DNA of 58,829 nucleotides. Origin: an alpha proteobacterium SCGC AAA240-E13. GTDB taxonomy: Bacteria > Pseudomonadota > Alphaproteobacteria > Pelagibacterales > Pelagibacteraceae. The notes under the pieces were generated by a model. The model made no database searches and was not told the DNA's origin. It saw nothing but the letters and a program-made list of their open reading frames with translations. The stretch lies in NCBI GenBank assembly GCA_000504625.1, contig AZHR01000006.1:1-58829 (forward strand). The letters run 5' to 3'. The translations under genes were made by a program, and so were the position numbers. This document shows positions 24,928 through 34,501 of the stretch, piece by piece. How positions within the stretch are numbered: the stretch's first letter is position 1; each line of letters opens with the position of its first letter.

Positions 24928-25761
24928 TTGTTAGAGGCACTAGGTCACAATCAAATTATATTTTTTGCTACTGTTATGGCTTTAACAGCAATTCCAGTTG
25001 GTTTTATTGCTGGATTGTTTGGGGTTGGAGGTGGATTGATAACGGTACCTGTACTTTTTTATATTTTCGATTCTATGGGACTAGATAGATCGTTCATTAT
25101 GCATTTATCTGTAGGTACTTCTTTTGCAATTATAATTCCAACTTCATTTATTTCGACAATAACTCATATGAAATATAAGGCGGTGGATTTTGATATTGTT
25201 AAGAGTTTTGGAACTTTTGTTGTAGTTGGAATTATCATAGGAACTATTTTTGCTGTAATCTTAAAAACTGCACACTTAATTCTCTTTTTTTCGTTTTTAA
25301 CAATGTTATTTGCTTTATATTTTTTGACGTCCAAAGACAAAATAAACACCGTGCAACGTAAAATGAATTTTACTTATAAAGTTGTTTTGGGATTTCTGTC
25401 GGGTTTTTTAATTGCTCCTATGGGAATAGGCGGAGGATCAATTAATGTTCCCATACTAAAAATATTTGGATATTCAATCAATAAAGCTATTGGTAGCTCT
25501 GCAGCTATAGGTTTCTTAGTTTCTATAATAGGAGCAGTGGGTTTTGCTATTTCAGGAACTTATCTTAATATCGAAGTACCACTAAGCTTTGGATTTGTTA
25601 ATATCCCAACATTCTTAATTTTTATACCTATTACAATGCTAATGGCCAAAATCGGAGCTATTGCAGTTCATAAAATAAATAAACAAATTATAAACAGACT
25701 ATTTGGTGTTTTTCTTTTGGCAGTATCTTCTATTCTGTTTCTTGAATATTTTAAATTTTAA
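24928..25761 (+). CDS. TauE/SafE-family membrane transporter
   Basis: A 277-residue protein with about eight membrane segments. It shows the paired family motifs GLFGVGGGLITVPVLFYI and APMGIGGGSINVPILKIFGYS at the start of each half. Family members export sulfite, sulfoacetate or other organosulfur anions. TTG at 24928 is the likely start because an AAGG sequence lies 8 bp upstream and the next ATG would cut into the first helix. Confidence 0.88.
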   Translation: MLEALGHNQIIFFATVMALTAIPVGFIAGLFGVGGGLITVPVLFYIFDSMGLDRSFIMHLSVGTSFAIIIPTSFISTITHMKYKAVDFDIVKSFGTFVVVGIIIGTIFAVILKTAHLILFFSFLTMLFALYFLTSKDKINTVQRKMNFTYKVVLGFLSGFLIAPMGIGGGSINVPILKIFGYSINKAIGSSAAIGFLVSIIGAVGFAISGTYLNIEVPLSFGFVNIPTFLIFIPITMLMAKIGAIAVHKINKQIINRLFGVFLLAVSSILFLEYFKF

Positions 25762-25793
25762 TAATACTAAAAAAAATAATTTTTTTTAAAAAT

Positions 25794-27254
25794 TTATATT
25801 TTTTGATCATATTTACCAATTTTTCCAGTTGCTTTTAGTAAATTATCAATAAAATTAAATATATCTTTCATCTCAACTTTTGACTGGACACTTTCCGTAA
25901 CTATTACCAATGAAGGTTTATTGGAAGAAGCCCTAATAAGTCCCCAGGAACCGTCTTCCAAAGTAAATCTAACTCCATTAACAGTTAAAATTTCACTTAT
26001 AAATTTATCTGTTATTTTAGTCTTCTTTTCTAACAAATCTTTGAATTTTTTTGTCATGGTTTCTACAACTTTATATTTTTCTTCATCACTACAGTATGGT
26101 GCCATAGTAGGACTTTGATATGTTGTAGGTAATTGGTTTATTAAATTTGACATTTTTTTTGATGAATCTTTATCAAGTAATTTACAAACTTGGATAGCCG
26201 ACAATATTCCATCATCATAACCCAATCCAATAGGTTTATTAAAAAAAAAATGTCCACTTTTTTCAAAGCCAGCTAGAGACTTTTCTTCATTTACCTTCCT
26301 TTTTATATATGAATGTCCTGTCTTCCAATAAACTGTTTTGCATGAGTTTTTTTTAAGTACTTGGTCGGTTTTAAACAATCCAGTAGATTTAACATCTACA
26401 ATAAATTTAGAATTTTTATATTCATTGGATAAATTTCTTGCAATGAGGAGACCAATTTTATCAGAAAATATTTCATTGCCATTTTCATCAACTACACCAA
26501 TTCTGTCACCATCTCCATCAAAAGCAAAACCTATATCAGCTTGATTTTTTTTAACACAATTACTTAATGCACTTAGCATTTTTAAATCTTCTGGATTAGG
26601 ATTATATTTTGGAAAATTATAATTAAGATTACAATCAAGCTCTATTACTTCGCAGCCAATATTTCTTATTATTATTGGAGCAAAAATACCAGCAGTTCCA
26701 TTACCACAAGCTACAATTGCCTTAATTTTGTTATTAATTTTTTTTTTCGAAAGATGTTGTATATAAATATCTTTAAAACCATCAATTTTTTTGTAATTTC
26801 CTTTACCTTCAACAAAATTTTTGTTTAAAACTATTTCTTTTAAATTTTTCATTTCTTCATAAGAATGCGTTAAACCTTTTTCGATTCCCATTTTTATTCC
26901 CGTCCAACCATTTTCATTATGACTTGCCGTTACCATTGCAACAGAATCTGCATTTAATTTAAATTGAGCAAAATAAGTTGTTGGGGATAAAGATAAACCA
27001 ATATCTTCAACGTAACATCCGGTTGATATTAAACCCTCAATTAATTTATTTTTAACTTCTTCACTGTATGATCTGTAATCATGACCCACGACAACTCTAG
27101 GATTTTCTTTTCTAGTTTTAGTTTTTATTTGTGTACCCAATCCTCTACCAACACTTGCAATGCCTTCTCCATTTATATCTTTAGGGTAGAGCCATCTTGC
27201 ATCGTATTCTCTAAATCCCAATGGATTAATGTGGATAAATTTTGACTTGTCCAT
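25794..27254 (-). CDS. Phosphomannomutase/phosphoglucomutase
   Basis: A 486-residue alpha-D-phosphohexomutase. VTASHNENGWTGIKMGI holds the phosphoserine, FAFDGDGDRIGVVDENG is the Mg2+ loop, and GFEKSGHFFF the sugar-binding loop. RASSNKPSLVIVTES near the C-terminus is the phosphate-binding site. It interconverts hexose-6- and hexose-1-phosphates, supplying glucose-1-P and mannose-1-P for sugar-nucleotide synthesis such as the rfb genes at 3.5-5.9 kb. It is convergent with the TauE/SafE gene. Confidence 0.9.
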   Translation of the reverse strand: MDKSKFIHINPLGFREYDARWLYPKDINGEGIASVGRGLGTQIKTKTRKENPRVVVGHDYRSYSEEVKNKLIEGLISTGCYVEDIGLSLSPTTYFAQFKLNADSVAMVTASHNENGWTGIKMGIEKGLTHSYEEMKNLKEIVLNKNFVEGKGNYKKIDGFKDIYIQHLSKKKINNKIKAIVACGNGTAGIFAPIIIRNIGCEVIELDCNLNYNFPKYNPNPEDLKMLSALSNCVKKNQADIGFAFDGDGDRIGVVDENGNEIFSDKIGLLIARNLSNEYKNSKFIVDVKSTGLFKTDQVLKKNSCKTVYWKTGHSYIKRKVNEEKSLAGFEKSGHFFFNKPIGLGYDDGILSAIQVCKLLDKDSSKKMSNLINQLPTTYQSPTMAPYCSDEEKYKVVETMTKKFKDLLEKKTKITDKFISEILTVNGVRFTLEDGSWGLIRASSNKPSLVIVTESVQSKVEMKDIFNFIDNLLKATGKIGKYDQKI

Positions 27255-27314
27255 TTTTACTTATGTAATATTTATCTAAATTTTACAGTAAAATTTTTTT
27301 CTTGATTTATTACC

Positions 27315-27336
27315 AATGTTCTATTAATGTTCTATT
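27315..27336 (+). repeat. Tandem 11-bp direct repeat upstream of nrdA
   Basis: AATGTTCTATT occurs twice head to tail (27315-27325 and 27326-27336). The period equals about one helical turn, so a protein binding each copy would sit on the same face. It lies about 90 bp upstream of the nrdA ATG. Confidence 0.6.
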
Positions 27337-27351
27337 GATTAAATAATTTAT

Positions 27352-27389
27352 ATAGTATATCTAGTAAATATACATACAACATATAGTTG
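27352..27389 (+). promoter_or_regulatory. Possible pair of NrdR boxes and nrdAB promoter
   Basis: Two 16-bp sites, 27352-27367 and 27374-27389, match the NrdR box pattern ACACTATATCTAGTGT at about 12 and 11 positions by eye. They are offset by 22 bp, two helical turns. The second contains the inverted repeat CAAC-ATATA-GTTG. It overlaps a possible -35 (TTGATT, 27387-27392), with a weak -10 (GATACT, 27409-27414) very close to the ATG. Placement suits repression of RNR genes by NrdR, but the sequence is AT-rich and the match could be chance. Confidence 0.3.
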
Positions 27390-27422
27390 ATTTACGTAGA
27401 GTCTTAAAGATACTGTTGATTT

Positions 27423-29354
27423 ATGAATAAAAACCTGTCTTTGGCAATAGAGAAAGCTGTCCGAAATTATCCAACACAAAATGAAGTTAAGGATCTTGAT
27501 ATAAATATAAGACCTGATCTCTTTTCACTAACAAATGAAACTGAGCTGTTCCAAAATGAGAAAGGTATAACTATAAAAATAGATAGATCCAAGGACTCTA
27601 GATTGACTAATTTTGGTAAAGCAACTTTAAGTGATAGATATTTAGGACTTAATGAATCTTTCCAAGATTTATTTGCAAGGGTTGCAAGCACATATGCCGA
27701 TAATAACTTGCATGGACAAAGGATTTATAATTACATTAGTGATTTATGGTTTATGCCGGCAACTCCAATTTTATCAAACGGAGGTACCAAAAGAGGATTG
27801 CCTATTTCTTGTTTTTTAAATGAAGCCGGAGATAGTCTTGAAGGAATACTTGATCTATGGAATGAAAATGTTTGGTTAGCTGCAAAGGGTGGTGGCATAG
27901 GTAGTTATTGGGGCAATCTAAGATCTATTGGAGAAAAAATTGGAAAGGTTGGTAAAACTTCTGGAATTATTCCATTTATAAAAGTAATGGATTCTTTGAC
28001 GATGGCAATTAGCCAAGGATCTTTAAGGAGAGGTTCGGCGGCCTGTTACTTACCAATTGATCACCCTGAAATTGAAGAGTTTATTGAGATGAGAAGACCA
28101 ACCGGAGGCGATCCAAATAGAAAATCACTAAATTTGCATCATGGTGTTTTAGTAAGTGATGCTTTTATGCGTGCAGTAGAAACTGATGATCAATGGGCTT
28201 TAAAAAGTCCAAAAGACGGAATTATTCAAACAACTGTTTCTGCAAGAAATTTATGGATAAGATTGCTTACAGCCAGAATTGAAACTGGAGAGCCTTACAT
28301 TATTTTTATAGATACAGTTAACAGACTGATTCCACAACATCATAAATTGGCTGGATTAAATGTAAAAACTTCAAACCTATGTAGCGAAATTACCTTACCA
28401 ACTGGAATTGATAAAGATGGAAAAAATAGAACTGCAGTTTGTTGTTTATCTTCACTTAACTTAGAAAGATACGATGAATGGAAAAATGATAAAAATTTTA
28501 TCATTGATGTGATGAGGTTTTTAGATAACGTACTTACCGATTTTATTGATAAAGCACCAGATTCATTTGAAGATGCTAAATATTCAGCCATGAGGGAACG
28601 AAGTGTGGGTCTAGGAGTAATGGGTTTGCATTCTTATTTTCAGAAAAATATGATTCCATTAGAATCTGTAATGAGCAAAGTTTGGAATAATAAAATATTT
28701 AAGTATATTCAGGAAAAAGTTGGTAATGCATCAACAGTTCTTGCAAAAGAAAAAGGTCCTTGCCCAGATGCAGCTGAATATGGTTTTAATGAAAGATTCT
28801 CTAACAAAACAGCGATTGCTCCAACGGCTTCAATTTCAATAATTTGTGGGGGAGCATCACCAGGAGTTGAACCTATTGCTGCAAATAGCTATACACACAA
28901 AACTCTTTCAGGATCATACAACGTAAGAAATAGATATTTAGAGAAAATTTTAAAAAAATATAATAAAAACGATGAAGAAACTTGGTCTAGCATCACTACA
29001 AATCACGGCTCAGTGTCTCATCTTGTTTTTTTAACTGATGCTGAAAAAGATGTTTTTAAAACAGCATTTGAACTAGACCAAAAATGGATTGTCGAATTAG
29101 GAGCCGATAGAACTTCATATGTTTCCCAGGCTCAATCAATAAATTTGTTTTTATCTGCTGATGTGCATAAAAAAGAACTTCACCAAATTCACTTCCAAGC
29201 GTGGAAAAAAGGCTTGAAAAGTCTTTACTATTGTAGATCAAAATCCATACAGAGAGCAGAAAACGTTAATAGTGGATCGTCAACAGATATAACAAAAAAT
29301 GTTTATACAAACAATACATTGGATGAAGATGAAGAGTGTTCAGCATGTCAGTAG
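27423..29354 (+). CDS. nrdA: Ribonucleoside-diphosphate reductase large subunit
   Basis: A 643-residue class I RNR catalytic subunit. Cys130 in GLPISCFLNEAGD is one of the redox pair. TSNLCSEITLP holds the thiyl Cys, with the partner Cys in AVCCLSSLN, and the C-terminal tail ends CSACQ with the shuttle cysteines. It reduces NDPs to dNDPs with the NrdB radical. It is about 100 residues shorter than E. coli NrdA. The N-terminus enters the catalytic region without an ATP-cone domain, so activity-site control by dATP should be absent. It overlaps nrdB by 10 bp. Confidence 0.93.
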   Translation: MNKNLSLAIEKAVRNYPTQNEVKDLDINIRPDLFSLTNETELFQNEKGITIKIDRSKDSRLTNFGKATLSDRYLGLNESFQDLFARVASTYADNNLHGQRIYNYISDLWFMPATPILSNGGTKRGLPISCFLNEAGDSLEGILDLWNENVWLAAKGGGIGSYWGNLRSIGEKIGKVGKTSGIIPFIKVMDSLTMAISQGSLRRGSAACYLPIDHPEIEEFIEMRRPTGGDPNRKSLNLHHGVLVSDAFMRAVETDDQWALKSPKDGIIQTTVSARNLWIRLLTARIETGEPYIIFIDTVNRLIPQHHKLAGLNVKTSNLCSEITLPTGIDKDGKNRTAVCCLSSLNLERYDEWKNDKNFIIDVMRFLDNVLTDFIDKAPDSFEDAKYSAMRERSVGLGVMGLHSYFQKNMIPLESVMSKVWNNKIFKYIQEKVGNASTVLAKEKGPCPDAAEYGFNERFSNKTAIAPTASISIICGGASPGVEPIAANSYTHKTLSGSYNVRNRYLEKILKKYNKNDEETWSSITTNHGSVSHLVFLTDAEKDVFKTAFELDQKWIVELGADRTSYVSQAQSINLFLSADVHKKELHQIHFQAWKKGLKSLYYCRSKSIQRAENVNSGSSTDITKNVYTNNTLDEDEECSACQ

Positions 29355-30352
29355 TTAATTTACCAAGAGAAAAAATAGTAGAGAATAAAAAAAAAGGACT
29401 ACTTGTTGGCAGTCCTGTTTATAAACCATTTAGATATCCTTGGTGTTATGATGCATGGTTAACTCAACAGCGTATTCACTGGTTACCAGAAGAAGTTCCT
29501 TTGGGTGATGATGTTAGAGATTGGCAAAAAAATTTAAATCAACCAGAGAAAAATTTATTAACGCAAATTTTTAGATTTTTTACTCAAGCAGATGTCGAAG
29601 TTAGCAATTGCTATATTAGAAATTACATGCATGTTTTTAAACCTATAGAGGTTTTAATGATGATGTCCGCTTTTGCCTCTATGGAAACAGTTCACATTGC
29701 AGCCTATTCACATCTGTTGGACACTATAGGAATGCCTGAAACAGAATACTCGACATTTTTAAAATATAAAGAAATGAAAGATAAGTATGATTATATGCAG
29801 AAATTTGATGTTAAATCAAACCATGACATAGCAAAAACAATTGCAGTTTTTAGTGCTTTTACTGAGGGATTGCAACTATTTGCAAGCTTTGCAATTTTAC
29901 TTAATTTTCCAAGACAAAATAAAATGAAAGGAATGGGTCAAATTGTTACTTGGTCAGTAAGAGACGAAACCTTGCATTGTAACTCAATGATAAGATTATT
30001 TAATGAATTTGTTAAAGAAAATCCAGAAATTTGGAACGATAAATTAAAAAAAGAAATTTATGAAGCTTGTCGTGTAATTATATCCCATGAAGATGCATTT
30101 ATTGAATTAGCGTTTGAGATGGGACCAATAAATGGAATGACACCTGAAGAAATCAAAAAATATATTAGATGGATTGGAAACAGAAGATTAATCCAATTAG
30201 GATTAGAGCCAATTTATAATATAAATAAAAATCCTCTTACATGGCTTGATACGATGCTTAATGCTGTTGAACATATGAATTTTTTTGAAGGAAGAGCTAC
30301 CGAATATTCTAAAGCATCTACAAAAGGCACTTGGTCTGAAGCCTTTTCCTAA
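29345..30352 (+). CDS. nrdB: Ribonucleoside-diphosphate reductase small subunit
   Basis: A 335-residue ferritin-like radical protein from ATG 29345, which overlaps the end of nrdA by 10 bp. Metal ligands are recognisable: Asp in FFTQADVEVSN, Glu and His in SMETVHIAAYSH, Glu in TEGLQLF, and Glu/His in VRDETLHCNS. The Tyr in IAAYSH sits where the radical tyrosine is expected, so this looks like a tyrosyl-radical enzyme rather than a Phe-type class Ic. There is no ATP-cone at its N-terminus either. Confidence 0.93.
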   Translation: MSVVNLPREKIVENKKKGLLVGSPVYKPFRYPWCYDAWLTQQRIHWLPEEVPLGDDVRDWQKNLNQPEKNLLTQIFRFFTQADVEVSNCYIRNYMHVFKPIEVLMMMSAFASMETVHIAAYSHLLDTIGMPETEYSTFLKYKEMKDKYDYMQKFDVKSNHDIAKTIAVFSAFTEGLQLFASFAILLNFPRQNKMKGMGQIVTWSVRDETLHCNSMIRLFNEFVKENPEIWNDKLKKEIYEACRVIISHEDAFIELAFEMGPINGMTPEEIKKYIRWIGNRRLIQLGLEPIYNINKNPLTWLDTMLNAVEHMNFFEGRATEYSKASTKGTWSEAFS

Positions 30353-30361
30353 ATTGAGAAA

Positions 30362-31489
30362 TTATCTTTGATTTAAAAGCAACACTTTTCTATGTTCACT
30401 TCCCTTATATTTTGAAAGTGGTCTAATTAGCTTGTTAGAGGTGTGTTGTTCCATAATATGAGCGGACCATCCAACAATTCTTGCAATAACAAATATTGGT
30501 GTAAAGAAATCGGTATCAAAACCCATTAAATGGTAAGTTGGTCCTGTTGGAAAATCTAAATTAGGATAAATATTTTTTTTTTCCATCATTTCTTTTTCAA
30601 TAATTTTGTAAATTTTGTGTAATTTTTTATCTTTTTTTATTTTAGAAACTTTCAAAAAATATTTTTTCATACTTGGTACTCTAGAATCACCACTTTTATA
30701 AACTCTGTGGCCAAAACCCATAACCACTTGCTTTTTATTTAAAGTATCAATCAACCAACTTTTTGCCTTATATGGTGTTTTAATTTTTTTCATCATATTC
30801 ATAACTTCTTCATTTGCACCACCATGCAAAGGACCTTTTAAACTAGCAATAGCCCCAGTTATTGCACCATGTATGTCAGATAAACTGCTAGTGATCGTTC
30901 TTGCAGTAAAAGTGGAAACATTGAAGCTATGTTCTGCATACAAAATTAAAGAAACGTCAAAAGCTCTTACAATTTCTTTTTGTGGAATTTTGCCAAAACA
31001 CATATAAAAAAAGTTTTCGGAGAATGATAAATCTTTTTTTGGATTAATTATTTTTTTACCTTTTCTAGCTCTAAAAAATGCTGCTATAGCGGCTGGCGTT
31101 TTTGCAAAAATTCTCATTGCTTTTCTCATATTTGCCTCTGGAGAATTATTAGTTGTTTCCTTGTCTTCTAAACCCATAACACTAACAACTGTCCTAGCAA
31201 CATCCATCGGATGAGATTTTTGTGGCATATGTTTAATAATTTTCCTCAAATTTATTGTGATATTTCTATTGTTTCTTTCGTCTTTTCTAAATTTATTGAG
31301 TTGAATACTATTTGGTAAATCTCCATAAAGTATTAGATAAGCCACCTCTTCAAAGCAACACATTTCACATAAATCTTGGACAGCATATCCTCTGTAAGTA
31401 AGAGAATTAATTTCAGGCATTACCTGTGAAATAGTTGTTTCATCAACAACTATACCTAATAAACCTTTTTTTATTTCATCAGTTATCAC
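30362..31489 (-). CDS. prpC: 2-methylcitrate synthase / citrate synthase family
   Basis: A 375-residue citrate synthase-fold enzyme. PLHGGANEEVM and MGFGHRVYKSGDSR hold the two catalytic His, and NLDFPTGPTYHLMG the Asp region. HIMEQHTSNKLIRP is the C-terminal Arg segment. The family alone does not separate citrate from 2-methylcitrate synthase. Position directly after prpD and prpB, with one-base spacing to prpB, makes methylcitrate synthase (propionyl-CoA + oxaloacetate) the best call. Confidence 0.85.
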   Translation of the reverse strand: MITDEIKKGLLGIVVDETTISQVMPEINSLTYRGYAVQDLCEMCCFEEVAYLILYGDLPNSIQLNKFRKDERNNRNITINLRKIIKHMPQKSHPMDVARTVVSVMGLEDKETTNNSPEANMRKAMRIFAKTPAAIAAFFRARKGKKIINPKKDLSFSENFFYMCFGKIPQKEIVRAFDVSLILYAEHSFNVSTFTARTITSSLSDIHGAITGAIASLKGPLHGGANEEVMNMMKKIKTPYKAKSWLIDTLNKKQVVMGFGHRVYKSGDSRVPSMKKYFLKVSKIKKDKKLHKIYKIIEKEMMEKKNIYPNLDFPTGPTYHLMGFDTDFFTPIFVIARIVGWSAHIMEQHTSNKLIRPLSKYKGSEHRKVLLLNQR

Positions 31490-32389
31490 TTATTCATGTC
31501 CCTCAGTATTAAAATTATAAATTTTTTCATCTAAAGAATTATATTTTTCATACTCAACTAGTTCGTACAATCTTTTTCTGGTTTGCATTTTATCAATAAT
31601 ATTATTTTGATGTCCATGCGTAAAAATATTTTTTAAACCATCCTCAACACTCTTCATTGCAAGTCTTTGTGTTGTAACTGGATAAATAACTATATTATAT
31701 CCCATATTTTCCAATTGTTTGTATGAAAGAAGTTTTGTTTTTCCAAATTCAGTCATATTTGCCAATAAATATATATTTAGATTCTTTCTTACCTTTTCAA
31801 ATTCTTTTTCATTTTTTAAAGCTTCAGGAAAAATAATATCGGCGCCAGCATCTTGATATGCTTGAGCTCTTTCAATCATTTTTTCTAAGCCCTCAACACT
31901 ATTTGCATCTGTTCTAGCAATAATTTTGAAATTTGAGTCTTTTCTAGAGTTAACTGATGTTTTAATTTTATTAATCATTTCTTCTTTTGATATCAATTTT
32001 TTATTATCCAAATGACCACATCTTTTTTGTTCTATTTGGTCTTCAATATGTATTCCAGTTAATCCAAGTCTTTCAAAAGTTTTAACAGTTTCTTTGCAAG
32101 AATTAAAACCAGTGTCTACGTCAACAATGGTTGGTAGATTTGTTACTCGTGCTATTTGATTAGCTCTATAGCTTACATCATTTAATGTAGTAAGTCCTAT
32201 ATCTGGGTATCCAAGATCATTAGATATTACACCGCCCGAAACATATACACCATCAAAACCAATTTCTTCAATTAATTTTGCTGTTAAAGGATTATAAGAA
32301 CCAGGAATCCTCAAAATTTTTTTACTTAATAATTTTTTGTTAAAATCTTTTCTTTTATCGGTTATTGTTTTTTTAATAAAATGCATCAA
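31490..32389 (-). CDS. prpB: 2-methylisocitrate lyase
   Basis: A 299-residue member of the isocitrate lyase/PEP mutase superfamily. VDVDTGFNSCKETVKTFE binds Mg2+, and EDQIEQKRCGHLDNKKLIS is the flexible catalytic loop with the K-R-C-G-H motif. ARTDANSVEGL supplies further active-site residues. It splits 2-methylisocitrate into succinate and pyruvate. Its start overlaps the prpD stop by 4 bp, and prpC follows immediately. Confidence 0.91.
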   Translation of the reverse strand: MMHFIKKTITDKRKDFNKKLLSKKILRIPGSYNPLTAKLIEEIGFDGVYVSGGVISNDLGYPDIGLTTLNDVSYRANQIARVTNLPTIVDVDTGFNSCKETVKTFERLGLTGIHIEDQIEQKRCGHLDNKKLISKEEMINKIKTSVNSRKDSNFKIIARTDANSVEGLEKMIERAQAYQDAGADIIFPEALKNEKEFEKVRKNLNIYLLANMTEFGKTKLLSYKQLENMGYNIVIYPVTTQRLAMKSVEDGLKNIFTHGHQNNIIDKMQTRKRLYELVEYEKYNSLDEKIYNFNTEGHE

Positions 32390-33888
32390 AAAATACCTAC
32401 TATATTATTTTTTTTTAATTTTTTTTTATCTACTTCAATATTTAACTTATGTAATCCACCAGATTTAATTTTTCTTAAATTTTGTACATCTCTTAAAAAT
32501 CTTTTACTTTCATCAATTCTAATAATTCCCTCTGTTAAGGTTAAAAATTTTTCAATGTAATTAGATCTTTGAAAAGGATTTGATCCATAAGGATGGGCAT
32601 TTGCTTTTTCCAATGATTCAATTATTTTTGCTCCATTTTTCATTTTTAAAATTATTTTTGCTCCAAAAGATTTTTTTTTTGGATCAGGATGATGATATTT
32701 TTTTGTCCAAACTTTATCTTCATATGTTTTTATTTTACGCCATAGATTAACTGTAGATTTTTTATTAGATCTTTTTTTAGTGTAAGAATTAATATGGTGC
32801 CACTTACCATCTTCTAAAGCCACAGCAAATATATACATGATCGAATGATCAAGAGTTTCTCTACTTGCGTTTGGATCAAATTTTTGTGGATCATTTGAAC
32901 CAGTTCCAATAACATTATGAGTATGATGACTAGTATAAATATCTATTTTTTTTATTTTTGAAAAATCGTCAATTTTTTTATTTAATTTTAATGCTATATC
33001 AATTAAAGCTTGAGATTGATATTCAGCAGAATGTTCTTTCGTATAAGTTTCTAAAATTGCTTTTTTTTGTTCACCTTTGTCGGGTATTGGAATTACATAT
33101 TTGGCATTTTTTCCATCTAATATTTGAGCAATAATGCTATCTTCTCCTTCGTAAATCGGGCTAGGTGCACCTTCACCTCTCATTACTCTATCAATTGCTT
33201 CAATTGCATGTTTTCCTGCATACGCTGGTGCAAAAGCTTTCCAACTAGATATTTCTCCCTTTCTAGATTGTCTCGTTGATATTGTCGTATGTAACGCTTG
33301 TTGTATACCTTGATAAATAATTTCAGTATCTAATTGTAATAATGAACCTATTCCAGCAGCAACACTAGGTCCTAAATGCGCAATATGATCAATTTTATGT
33401 TTGTGTAAACATATACCTTTGATTAAATTAACATGAATTTCATATGCAGTTGTTGTCCCTCTTAAAAGATCAAACCCATTTAAATTCTTTTGTTGTGCAA
33501 CAGCCAGTATAGGAGGAATATTATCTGCAGGATGACCATAGTCAGATGCTAAAAAAGTATCATGAAAATCTAATTCTCTAACAGCAGTTCCATTTGCCCA
33601 TGCAGCCCATTCACAATCAAATTTTTTTTTTGAAGATATACCAAAAATTGAAGCGCCATTTTTTCTTGGATGTTTAATAGCCATTTGTCTAGCTGTTATG
33701 ACAGGCCTTCTATTTAGAGAAGCAATAGCTACTGAAGTGTTGTCGATTATTCGATTAATTACCATTTCTGTTGCTAATTCATTTAAGGGAGATTTATCGT
33801 AAGCTAACTCAGCAAATTTCCATGCAAGTTGATTTTCTTTTTTTAACCTAGATTTAGAAGGATATACCTTCACAATAAATTTTTTCAA
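32386..33888 (-). CDS. prpD: 2-methylcitrate dehydratase (MmgE/PrpD family)
   Basis: A 500-residue MmgE/PrpD protein with ANGTAVRELDFHDTFLASDYGHPADNIPPILAVA and SSWKAFAPAYAGKHAIEAIDRVMRGEGAP, both highly conserved in PrpD. It needs no Fe-S cluster and dehydrates 2-methylcitrate to methylaconitate. It is the first gene of prpD-prpB-prpC, a near-complete methylcitrate cycle. A propionyl-CoA synthetase gene (prpE) is not in the window; hydration of methylaconitate would rely on aconitase. Confidence 0.92.
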   Translation of the reverse strand: MKKFIVKVYPSKSRLKKENQLAWKFAELAYDKSPLNELATEMVINRIIDNTSVAIASLNRRPVITARQMAIKHPRKNGASIFGISSKKKFDCEWAAWANGTAVRELDFHDTFLASDYGHPADNIPPILAVAQQKNLNGFDLLRGTTTAYEIHVNLIKGICLHKHKIDHIAHLGPSVAAGIGSLLQLDTEIIYQGIQQALHTTISTRQSRKGEISSWKAFAPAYAGKHAIEAIDRVMRGEGAPSPIYEGEDSIIAQILDGKNAKYVIPIPDKGEQKKAILETYTKEHSAEYQSQALIDIALKLNKKIDDFSKIKKIDIYTSHHTHNVIGTGSNDPQKFDPNASRETLDHSIMYIFAVALEDGKWHHINSYTKKRSNKKSTVNLWRKIKTYEDKVWTKKYHHPDPKKKSFGAKIILKMKNGAKIIESLEKANAHPYGSNPFQRSNYIEKFLTLTEGIIRIDESKRFLRDVQNLRKIKSGGLHKLNIEVDKKKLKKNNIVGIF

Positions 33889-33901
33889 TTTGTCCTCTCA
33901 A

Positions 33902-34501
33902 CTAATTTATAAGTATAATTATAGCCGTAATAACTAGTAAAACAGCCAAAAAATATTCAACAATTATTTTCATTTTAGCATTTTTTATGAGTATTTTTAT
34001 TGAGGAACCAAATAAAGCCCATAAACAAATAGATGGAAAACATACAAGTGGAGCAGTTAAAGCAACAAAAATAGTTGCTAAATAAAAATTTTCATTTACT
34101 GGAAAAAAAGCTGTCGAAGCAGTTAAAGCAACAACCCAAGCTTTTGGGTTAATAAATTGAAAAAATGCAGCCTCATATAATTTTAGGGGTCTGCCAGATT
34201 CCTTATTATGTTCAGAAAAAGATCCTATGATTTTCCAACCAAGATAAAGCAAGTAAATAAAACATAACCATTTTAAATAATCTTGAATTGATGGATACTT
34301 TCTAAACAAATTTCCCAGACCAAAACATACAAGTGTGATTTGAATAGTATGACCAAAAGGAATACCAATTAAATGTGGAATTGTTTTTTTAAAGCCAAAT
34401 TTAATTCCTGATGCGGTAAGCATTGCATTGTTAGGACCCGGAGTTACAAACATCACAAAATAATAACTTATTAATGCAAAAAATAATTTTAATTCAATCA
34501 T
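33902..34501 (-). CDS. LysE/RhtB-family amino acid exporter
   Basis: A 199-residue membrane protein with about six hydrophobic segments. The N-terminal FVTPGPNNAMLTASGIKFGFKKTIPHLIGIPFG is the LysE signature, and FINPKAWVVALTAS the second conserved piece. These proteins export amino acids or related metabolites; the substrate is unknown. Its start overlaps the upstream gph-like gene's end by 8 bp, and it may run on into prpD 13 bp later. Confidence 0.88.
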   Translation of the reverse strand: MIELKLFFALISYYFVMFVTPGPNNAMLTASGIKFGFKKTIPHLIGIPFGHTIQITLVCFGLGNLFRKYPSIQDYLKWLCFIYLLYLGWKIIGSFSEHNKESGRPLKLYEAAFFQFINPKAWVVALTASTAFFPVNENFYLATIFVALTAPLVCFPSICLWALFGSSIKILIKNAKMKIIVEYFLAVLLVITAIIILIN

